Part shown: positions 57,724-64,000 of the stretch, one piece after another
How the letters are laid out: each line of letters begins with the position of its first letter
Numbering within the stretch: position 1 is the stretch's first letter
Translations under genes and position numbers: made by a program
The notes under the pieces: model-generated
The model's input: only the letters and a program-made list of their open reading frames with translations
Database searches by the model: none
Told to the model about the DNA's origin: nothing
From: Rhodothermales bacterium
Lineage (GTDB): Bacteria > Bacteroidota > Rhodothermia > Rhodothermales > VXPQ01
NCBI GenBank assembly: GCA_951812335.1
Contig: OX638293.1
Location: 1,658,731-1,722,730 of the forward strand
Length of the DNA: 64,000 bases
Direction: 5' to 3'

Positions 57724-58740
57724 ATGGATGAGTCGCCCCAACATCTTTTTCCGGGCACATCGTCCGGAGAGTCGAGCGCCGTGCCGGATATGCCGAGGCC
57801 TATCCCGCTGGACGGATGGTTTGAACGCCGCGCTTTTCCGCCGCTGTGGACGACCTTTGCCGCTCTGATCGCGGCCTTTATCCTTTTTCAGGCGATCATC
57901 GGTCCTCTGGCCGTAGTGGTGCTTCTCCTCCTGAAGGGGGTTGCTCGGGATGCGTTGCTTGCCGATCCGTCTATACTTATAGAACAGCATGCCGGCATCT
58001 TGCTTACGGCGAATACGATAGGCCAGGTGCTGGGGTTGTGTCTGCCGGCATGGTGGATGGCGCGGATGCATACCCATCGACCCCTTGTTTTTCTCCGGGT
58101 TAGGCGACTCGATGCGTCTTTCATGCCGCCTGCGCTCGCCGCGCTTATTGCACTTATGCCCGTCGTACAGTGGCTTGGCGCGGTAAATGGAGCGCTTCCC
58201 CTTCCTGAAGCCATTCGGGAATTCGAGGCGTCGCAGATGGAACTCATCCGGCAGGTGCTTCATGTAGACACCAATATTGCCTTTCACCTGATCGTGCTGG
58301 CGCTTACGCCCGCCTTATGCGAGGAGTTGCTGTTCAGGGGCTACGTACAGCGTCAGGCGGAGCGCAGTCTCGGAGCGGTGGGCGGCATCCTTTTTTCGGG
58401 TATTGTTTTCGCTATATATCACCTGCGTTTTTCACAGATTCTGCCGCTTGCGGCGCTCGGTGTGTTCATGGCGTATCTTGTGTGGCGGACCGGAAGTATC
58501 TGGCCCGCCATCGCCGTGCATTTTACGAACAATGCCGTTGCCGTAGCGGTGGGCGCGTATGTCGCACAGCATCCGGAACACGAAATTACCGATATCGAAC
58601 ACATAACTATACCGTGGTACCTGATCGTTCTGAGCGGATGTTTGTTTGTCCTGTTCGTGCTGGCGATCGAACGCAAGGCGCAGCGCCGGGCCGGTAATAC
58701 GCTTGCTTCCGAAACGCTTCCGGGTTTCCGGCGTGAATAA
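57724..58740 (+). CDS. CPBP-family intramembrane glutamic protease
   Basis: A 338-residue polytopic membrane protein of the CPBP (Rce1/Abi) family. The catalytic motif EELLFRG is in LCEELLFRGYVQRQAERSLG. The second motif is IVFAIYHLRFSQILPLAALG with the conserved histidine. The third is IWPAIAVHFTNNAVA. Eight or so hydrophobic segments are present. The substrate in bacteria of this type is unknown. Its last bases overlap the proposed GTG start of cdsA. Confidence 0.9.
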   Translation: MDESPQHLFPGTSSGESSAVPDMPRPIPLDGWFERRAFPPLWTTFAALIAAFILFQAIIGPLAVVVLLLLKGVARDALLADPSILIEQHAGILLTANTIGQVLGLCLPAWWMARMHTHRPLVFLRVRRLDASFMPPALAALIALMPVVQWLGAVNGALPLPEAIREFEASQMELIRQVLHVDTNIAFHLIVLALTPALCEELLFRGYVQRQAERSLGAVGGILFSGIVFAIYHLRFSQILPLAALGVFMAYLVWRTGSIWPAIAVHFTNNAVAVAVGAYVAQHPEHEITDIEHITIPWYLIVLSGCLFVLFVLAIERKAQRRAGNTLASETLPGFRRE

Positions 58741-59653
58741 CAGGCTCCGGCCCTTTCCATACCCTGCGGTACACGTGTACAAAAGCATCTTTCTTCGTCT
58801 TCTTACCGCACTGGTGGGCATTCCGTTTGTCGTCGGACTGCTCTACCTCGGTTCTTGGCCGTTCGTCCTGCTTGTGCTGGCTCTGGCTTTGATATGCCAG
58901 CATGAGGTGTACCGCTTGCTGGAAGAGGGAGGACTGCATCCGCATCGCATTCCGGGCCTGCTCATCGGCGCGCTTTTTGTCCTGCAAGCCGCCTGGCGTC
59001 CTGCGCTTTATGTGGCCGCCGCCGTTGTGGTAGGCGTGGTGGCCTGCTTTCCCTTGTATTCCGGATTATCGGGGCGAGAGGGGGCGCAGACGCGCGTTGC
59101 AGGACCAGGGGGCGTCCGGCCCGATTCGCCGGGGACGCGCCGCCTCGGCGCCACGCTGCTGGGGGTTGCGTATCCGAGTGTGTTGTGGGCCTTTTTGATC
59201 GAACTGCGTTTTGCAAACGGGCTGGGTATCGACGATGAGGCGGCATTCTATCTCACGCTGGCCGTTTTCGTGATCGTATGGACCGCCGATACCCTGGCGT
59301 ATATTACCGGGCGTCTTTTCGGGCGGTATCCGCTTGCGCCTGCGGTGTCGCCCAAGAAGACATGGGCCGGCGCCGTCGGTGGGGTGTTCGGGGCGCTTGC
59401 GGCGGCGGTTCTGTTTCAGCTGTTCGTATATGAGATAACTTCCTGGATAAACATGCTTGTTCTGGGTATAGGCGCCGGCGTGTTGGGCCAATTGGGCGAT
59501 CTTGCGGCCAGTCGGTTGAAGCGGTTGGCCGGCGCGAAGGATTCCGGCTCGCTGTTGCCCGGGCATGGCGGCGTGCTGGACCGGTTCGACGCCATGCTTC
59601 CGGTAGCGGCTGCGATGTATTTGTATCTGCGCCTGGTCGCCGGCGTCTTGTAG
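58733..59653 (+). CDS. cdsA: Phosphatidate cytidylyltransferase CdsA
   Basis: CdsA makes CDP-diacylglycerol from CTP and phosphatidic acid at the inner membrane, the branch point for phospholipids. The 306-residue protein has multiple membrane helices. The C-terminal family signature is complete: SRLKRLAGAKDSGSLLPGHG followed by GVLDRFDAML. VSPKKTWAGAVGG is a second conserved block. A proline/arginine-rich loop (about residues 115-135) interrupts the middle. The start is GTG at 58733, overlapping the upstream stop region; GTG at 58775 is also possible. Neither has a clear Shine-Dalgarno sequence. Confidence 0.93.
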   Translation: MNNRLRPFPYPAVHVYKSIFLRLLTALVGIPFVVGLLYLGSWPFVLLVLALALICQHEVYRLLEEGGLHPHRIPGLLIGALFVLQAAWRPALYVAAAVVVGVVACFPLYSGLSGREGAQTRVAGPGGVRPDSPGTRRLGATLLGVAYPSVLWAFLIELRFANGLGIDDEAAFYLTLAVFVIVWTADTLAYITGRLFGRYPLAPAVSPKKTWAGAVGGVFGALAAAVLFQLFVYEITSWINMLVLGIGAGVLGQLGDLAASRLKRLAGAKDSGSLLPGHGGVLDRFDAMLPVAAAMYLYLRLVAGVL

Positions 59654-59776
59654 GGAGTTGCCTGCCGGTTCGGAGCGACGCCGGCAAGGCTTGCCGTGTA
59701 CAACGCGCGGACAACCGTTCCGGAACGGGGTATCCTTCCTCGTGTATATTCGATCAGGAAATCATGGGGGAGTGTC

Positions 59777-59983
59777 ATGGGTATTTTTATGCCGGGGTCT
59801 CGCGCGAAGCATCGCCGGTTCTCCTACGAGCCGCGATTCTACGACCCCAAGAAGGAGCAGGACTTGCGCCATCGCATGCGCATCAAGAGCCTTTCGCGGC
59901 GCAAACGCAGAAACCCGGCGGGAATCATTCTGTTTTCGATTTTGCTGGGGATGGCCCTGTTTGTGTATTTCCAGCTTGGTTGA
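59777..59983 (+). CDS. Small basic single-TM membrane protein
   Basis: A 68-residue protein. The first ~45 residues are strongly basic and aromatic (AKHRRFSYEPRFYDPKKEQD, LRHRMRIKSLSRRKRRNP). One transmembrane helix follows (GIILFSILLGMALFVYFQ). The size and layout match small conserved membrane proteins often found beside cdsA or mutL in related bacteria, but I cannot name a family. Repeat copy 9 starts 66 bp downstream. Confidence 0.68.
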   Translation: MGIFMPGSRAKHRRFSYEPRFYDPKKEQDLRHRMRIKSLSRRKRRNPAGIILFSILLGMALFVYFQLG

Positions 59984-60048
59984 CCCTGTTCCGGTCGCAC
60001 GTTTCTTATACGTTGTATCTGTTGTCGTATGGCGCATGACGTAGCTAT

Positions 60049-60294
60049 GGATGCTCTGATCAAGTCCACTTCGATCAGCGCTTCACTTTCGGACGATATG
60101 CTTGCATCGTCGGAATCAGCGAAAAACACGGCGGATTCGCGTCGTCTCGACCGTGAAGCGCCCTTCGGGAGGCAGACAGAGACGCGCTGGCTGTGTCATT
60201 CCTCATTATGTGGGGCCTACCACATTGCTTCGTCATTCCTTGCCAGCGCGTCCCTTTCAGCCTCTGAATCTTTGCGGACTTAATCAGAGCATCC
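60049..60294 (+). repeat. Palindromic intergenic element, copy 9 (full, modules A+B)
   Basis: A 246-bp full copy just before mutL. Ends carry another paired change: GGATGCTCTGATCAAG at the left and CTTAATCAGAGCATCC at the right. Exact flanking direct repeats CTAT lie at 60045-60048 and 60295-60298; the right one includes the first two bases of the mutL ATG. Module B arms are GCGCTTCAC and GTGAAGCGC. Module A arms are GACGCGCTGG type, with the conserved TGTGGGGCC core. The right end is 2 nt before the start codon. Confidence 0.92.
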
Positions 60295-60296
60295 CT

Positions 60297-62117
60297 ATGG
60301 ATATCGAAGGAAGCATCCGGGTAATGCCGGAGGCGCTTTCCAATAAGATTGCTGCCGGAGAAGTGGTGCAACGCCCGGCTTCGGCGGTGAAGGAATTGCT
60401 GGAAAACGCGGTGGATGCCGGCGCCGGGTCCGTTACGCTGATCCTGAAGAGGGCGGGCACGGAATTGATCCAGATCGTGGATGACGGTTGCGGTATGAGC
60501 CGGGAAGATGCGGCCGCATGCTTTCGGCGGCACGCCACGAGCAAACTCTTTGTCGCCGAAGATCTGAACTGTATTAGCACCCTCGGTTTTCGGGGTGAGG
60601 CTCTTGCATCGATCGCGGCGGTGGCGCAGGTCGAGTTACGCACGAAACGGGCTGTCGACGGCGCCGGGCTCTGTATCCGTAACGAGGGAGGACGTATCGT
60701 TTCTTCAGAGCCATGCGCTACGAGCGATGGCACGTCGCTGGCCGTGCGCAATCTGTTTTACAACGTGCCTGCCCGGCGAAATTTTCTGAAAACCCCGGCC
60801 ACCGAACTCCGTCATATCATAGAGACATTCCAGGCGCTTGCACTGTCTCGTCCCGACATTGCTTTTACGCTCATCCACGACGATGCGGAAATGCATCGAC
60901 TTCCCGCCGAAACCGGGGAGCCTGCCGAGGCGCTCCGCCCCCGCATCGGGGCGTTGTTCGGCGACCAGTACCCCGATATGCTCGTTCCTGTGAGGGAGCA
61001 GACGAGCTACCTGACCGTGCACGGGTTTGTCGGTATGCCCGAATTGCACAAGAAACATCGTAGTGAGCAGTTCTTGTTTGTCAACGGGCGCATTGTGAAG
61101 AGCCGTTCGCTGGGACATGCAATTCAATCGGCCTACGAGGGGCTCGTGCCTAAAGGGACCTGGCCGTTTTTCTGCGTTTTCCTGTCGATGGATCCGTCCC
61201 GCGTCGATGTCAATGTGCATCCGGCAAAGGCCGAAGTGCGATTCGACGACGATCGGGGCGTCTACGGATTTCTCCATGCGGTTGTACAGAAAGGGCTCGG
61301 CGCCATGTTATTGACGCCACTCGTCGATGCGCCCTCTGCCGATACGACCGAACCCTGGGTGCTGAAGTCGCCTGCGAGGGAATTTACCGTTCCCGGAACA
61401 ACCCACTCGGCAAGTGCTTCCGAATTTTCTTCCGATGCGTCTTCGGCAGGGTATTACCGGAAGGACGAACAACGGGATGCAGGCCGGCAGTCCGAGGAAT
61501 TGTATCGCGGCGTGGCGTCCTTGTCGATCCCGGATGCGGCGTCCGGGAACGAGGATATGCTCCTCTGGCAGCTTCACGATCGCTACATTCTCACGCAGAT
61601 CCAGTCGGGCCTGATGATCATTGACCAGCATGCCGCGCACGAGCGTATTCTGTACGAGCGGGCGCTTGGTCATCTCCGGCAGGGACAGGGGCTATCTCAA
61701 CAATTGCTGTTTGCCCGCACCGTAGATTTTTCTCCCGCGGATTTCGAGTTGCTCAAGGAATTGCTGCCGGATCTGAGCGCCCTCGGGTTCGACATAGAGC
61801 TGCTCAGCGGGCGGACGGCCGTCGTGCGGGGCGTGCCGTCGGAAATACATTCCGGGGACAAGGAGGTCCTGCTGGAAGACCTGCTGGCTCAATATCGGCG
61901 CGACAACGAGCAAGCCGGGGCGGAGCGTCAGGAGCGCCTTGCGAGGAGTCTGGCCCGGCGCGGCGCCATCCGGTCCGGCGCCGTGCTTGTGCCTGCAGAG
62001 ATGCGATCCGTTATCGACCAGCTCTTCGCATGCGACAAACCCTATGTATGTCCGAGGGGACGCGCCACAGTGGTTCGGATCCCCATTGACGAGTTGCAGA
62101 AGCGCTTCGGTCACTGA
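60297..62117 (+). CDS. mutL: DNA mismatch repair protein MutL
   Basis: MutL couples mismatch recognition by MutS to strand removal. The 606-residue protein has the GHKL ATPase domain with NKIAAGEVVQRPASAVKELL, DDGCGMSREDAAACF, HATSKLF and TLGFRGEALASIAAVAQ. The C-terminal domain has the endonuclease motif DQHAAHERILYERAL. The usual zinc motif CPHGRP reads CPRGRA, and the helix normally carrying ACHSSIK reads ARRGAIRSG, so the metal site is altered. Relatives in this group also vary there. The start is ATG 60297; an in-frame upstream extension would translate repeat copy 9 and is rejected. Confidence 0.95.
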   Translation: MDIEGSIRVMPEALSNKIAAGEVVQRPASAVKELLENAVDAGAGSVTLILKRAGTELIQIVDDGCGMSREDAAACFRRHATSKLFVAEDLNCISTLGFRGEALASIAAVAQVELRTKRAVDGAGLCIRNEGGRIVSSEPCATSDGTSLAVRNLFYNVPARRNFLKTPATELRHIIETFQALALSRPDIAFTLIHDDAEMHRLPAETGEPAEALRPRIGALFGDQYPDMLVPVREQTSYLTVHGFVGMPELHKKHRSEQFLFVNGRIVKSRSLGHAIQSAYEGLVPKGTWPFFCVFLSMDPSRVDVNVHPAKAEVRFDDDRGVYGFLHAVVQKGLGAMLLTPLVDAPSADTTEPWVLKSPAREFTVPGTTHSASASEFSSDASSAGYYRKDEQRDAGRQSEELYRGVASLSIPDAASGNEDMLLWQLHDRYILTQIQSGLMIIDQHAAHERILYERALGHLRQGQGLSQQLLFARTVDFSPADFELLKELLPDLSALGFDIELLSGRTAVVRGVPSEIHSGDKEVLLEDLLAQYRRDNEQAGAERQERLARSLARRGAIRSGAVLVPAEMRSVIDQLFACDKPYVCPRGRATVVRIPIDELQKRFGH

Positions 62118-62130
62118 CGGCGCTTTCGGC

Positions 62131-63525
62131 ATGAATTCCTTCGAGCGACGTATCGACGCTTTTCTTCGCCGGCATGCCCTGCTGGAAGCCGGCGAACCGG
62201 TGGCGATCGGTCTGAGCGGCGGGGTGGATTCGATCGTGCTTGCCTCGGTGCTGGCTTCGCTGGACATGTCGGTGCGGGCGGTGCATGTCAATTACCGGCT
62301 GCGCGGGGACGCATCGGATGAGGACGAGGCGTTCGTGCGGACCTGGTGCGGGGAGCGGGGTATCGATCTGATCGTGCGTTCATTCGATAGAAAATGGCCT
62401 TCCAGCGCCTCGGTGCAGCAGGCCGCGCGCGATTTTCGCTATGCCGTTTTCGAGGAGGCGGCCCTGGCGATTCCCTGCGGTAAGGTGGCTGTTGGCCATC
62501 ATCGTGACGATCAGGCGGAGACCGTACTTCTGAACCTGTTTCGGGGATCGGGTCCCGAAGGGTTGGCGGGAATGCCGGTCCGGCGGGAGATTTCTCCCGG
62601 ATCGTCCGTGCAGGTAGTGCGCCCCCTGCTGGCTGAACGGCGGCGCGACATTGTAGCGTATGCTCGTACACAGGGTCTTACGTGGCGGGAGGATGCATCG
62701 AATACCACCCCCAAATACCGGCGCGGCGCACTGCGGGAACACATTTTGCCCCTGATCGAACAGCATTTCGGGGAAGCCGTCATGGAGAATATCGCCCGGT
62801 CGGGGTCGCTCGTCCGGGAATATGTGGACGAAGTGTTGCGCGACGAACTGGAAGCCTGTTTCGATGCGGCATTGGCAGGGGAAGGCACTGTGGACGAGGC
62901 CGCGGTCCGTGCTTTGCCGCCGGTGTTACGCCGCCGCGTATTTATCGAGGCCCTGCGCCGCTGGGCTCCCGGATTCGAGGCGGATGCCCGTGCGGCGGCT
63001 CGCGTCGAACATTTTCTGGGTATGCAACCGGGCCGGCGGCTCGTATTCGGACATACCGCGGTGTGGCGGGAGCGGGACCGGATCGTTTTTGCGCCTTCCA
63101 ATTCCGGGTCTCCCGGCGAATCCGCTTCTGCATGCCGCCTCGATGCGGAAGGGGCCATAGAAATCCCCGGAGGATATCTGCATGTCGAGCGGCTGGGAGC
63201 GCCTCCCGGCGATGTTTCTGTCGGTGCGCCCGATGAGGTGTATCTTGATGCGCGGACGGCCCGGTTTCCCTTGCTGGTGCGCCCTTGGGCGGCGGGCGAC
63301 CGGTTCGTGCCGCTCGGCATGCGCCGGGGCAAGAAAATCAGCGACTTTCTGACGGACGAGCATGTGCCGCCGCACCGGAAACGCGCGGTCCATGTGGTCG
63401 AATCGGAGGGGCGGATCGTATGGGTGCTTCCGTTGCGGATTTCAGAGGAGGCACGCATTAGGGAAGATTCTTCGGAGGTAGTCCGGTTGCGGTTTGCAAG
63501 GAACCGGGAAGATTCAAATTTGTGA
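62131..63525 (+). CDS. tilS: tRNA(Ile)-lysidine synthase TilS
   Basis: TilS adds lysine to C34 of tRNA-Ile(CAU) so that it reads AUA. The 464-residue protein has the PP-loop IGLSGGVDSIVLASVLASL. Further motifs are VHVNYRLRGDASDEDEAFVR, VAVGHHRDDQAETVLLNLFR and RPLLAERRRDIVAYA. A TilS-type C-terminal domain includes LVRPWAAGDRFVPLGM and KKISDFLTDEHVPPHRK. The start is ATG 62131, 13 bp after mutL. It precedes hpt, an arrangement common in bacteria (tilS-hpt). Confidence 0.95.
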   Translation: MNSFERRIDAFLRRHALLEAGEPVAIGLSGGVDSIVLASVLASLDMSVRAVHVNYRLRGDASDEDEAFVRTWCGERGIDLIVRSFDRKWPSSASVQQAARDFRYAVFEEAALAIPCGKVAVGHHRDDQAETVLLNLFRGSGPEGLAGMPVRREISPGSSVQVVRPLLAERRRDIVAYARTQGLTWREDASNTTPKYRRGALREHILPLIEQHFGEAVMENIARSGSLVREYVDEVLRDELEACFDAALAGEGTVDEAAVRALPPVLRRRVFIEALRRWAPGFEADARAAARVEHFLGMQPGRRLVFGHTAVWRERDRIVFAPSNSGSPGESASACRLDAEGAIEIPGGYLHVERLGAPPGDVSVGAPDEVYLDARTARFPLLVRPWAAGDRFVPLGMRRGKKISDFLTDEHVPPHRKRAVHVVESEGRIVWVLPLRISEEARIREDSSEVVRLRFARNREDSNL

Positions 63526-63570
63526 ACCTGCAAGCGCTCTGCGAGAATTCTGAAAAAGCACAGCCGGCCA

Positions 63571-64000
63571 TGTCCGATACTTCTAATTTTTCCAGATTTT
63601 CAGACACTTCCGTGTTGTGCCGGGGCGAGCGCTTCGAGGTGTACATCGACCGCGATGGAATCCGGCGACGCGTGGCTGAAATAGGGGGGGAGATTTCCTT
63701 GCACTACGCAGGAAAGAATCCGGTGCTCATAGGCGTGTTGCATGGCGCCTGCATGTTTCTCGCCGATTTGTTGCGTGTGCTCACGATAGATTGCGAAGTG
63801 GATTTTCGGAGACTGTCTTCGTACGAGGAAGGGAAGACTTCCAGTGGTCAGATCATTGAACGGGAAGGCGTGGCCCGCATTAATCTCCGCGGGCGCCATG
63901 TCATTGTGGTGGAAGACATTGTGGATACGGGACTTACTATGGCATATCTCATAGAACGCATCAAGAAGCAGGGGCCGGCCTCACTCCGTATCGCTACGCT
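63571..64000 (+). CDS. hpt: Hypoxanthine phosphoribosyltransferase (3' end outside window)
   Basis: The frame from ATG 63571 is open to the window end, giving 143 residues of a purine salvage enzyme. The PRPP-binding motif is VIVVEDIVDTGLTMAYLIER, and the loop LIGVLHGACMFLADLLR precedes it. SSYEEGKTSSGQI marks the flexible catalytic loop. The N-terminus has ~15 extra serine-rich residues. The C-terminal hood is cut off. It follows tilS by 45 bp. Confidence 0.92.

Overview
The window looks like chromosomal DNA of a moderately GC-rich (judged by eye, high fifties percent) member of the Bacteroidota/Rhodothermota assemblage, most likely a Rhodothermales-type bacterium. The argument rests on a type IX secretion (T9SS) sortase PorU next to a PorV-type outer-membrane protein, proteins ending in T9SS type A sorting-like domains, start codons that mostly lack a strong Shine-Dalgarno sequence, and a PorV/TPR/M23/DUF5683 repertoire typical of that group. 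No phage, plasmid, CRISPR or intact transposase was seen. Most of the window is ordinary housekeeping and envelope genes.

Layout. 1-6502 (+): obg (5' cut), dprA, rluD, hisS, lgt, rlmB. 6561-14315 (-): a HEAT/M1-like exported protein, a flippase-like membrane protein, a class V aminotransferase-fold enzyme, then a histidine/proline cluster transcribed hisB-proC-hisH-hisA-hisF. 14436-17297 (+): a spondin-like T9SS cargo protein and metG. 17540-20590 (-): MscS channel and a GCS2-CBS fusion. 20591-21563: decayed non-coding stretch. 21564-25654 (+): TPR lipoprotein, EnvC-like factor, lpdA. 25656-26050: repeat element and a broken YdeI-like gene. 26124-28689 (-): YkvA-like protein, M23 peptidase, cobalamin adenosyltransferase. 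28847-30633 (+): lipoprotein, HNH endonuclease, small membrane protein. 30622-37907 (-): msrP, thiC, glycosyltransferase, arginine deiminase-family enzyme, pgk, gap. 38219-43120 (+): TPR membrane protein, NtrC-type regulator, LolD-type ATPase, nadA, metallo-beta-lactamase-fold protein. 43500-56203 (+): porU, porV, an M6-like protein without its zinc motif, a very large metallopeptidase/TolB/barrel protein, a TlpA-type thioredoxin. 56468-64000: DUF5683-like protein, tRNA-Arg(CCG), CPBP protease, cdsA, small membrane protein, mutL, tilS, hpt (3' cut).

The most unusual feature is a family of intergenic palindromic elements that I do not recognise. Eight copies are clear (3108, 12624, 25656, 29854, 34504, 43120, 56212 and 60049; the 43120 copy is only 37 bp) and two are possible half-ends (48768, 51941). 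Each has terminal inverted repeats of the GGATACTCTG type. Full copies (about 246-254 bp) carry two nested hairpin modules, here called A and B; shorter copies have lost A, B or both. Three copies have exact 4-bp flanking direct repeats, which suggests transposition. Terminal and stem sequences differ between copies in a paired, compensatory way, so the fold seems to be maintained. In five copies the same end stops 1-5 nt before a start codon (hisH, the ydeI-like pseudogene, a glycosyltransferase, the DUF5683 gene, mutL), so the element supplies the whole immediate 5' leader of those genes. This is the best candidate for something undescribed here.

Second in interest is the T9SS cluster 43500-56203. 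It combines the sortase, its PorV partner, a degenerate M6-type cargo protein and a 1,179-residue protein with an HEXXH gluzincin-like domain, a TolB-type propeller and a barrel-like C-terminus.
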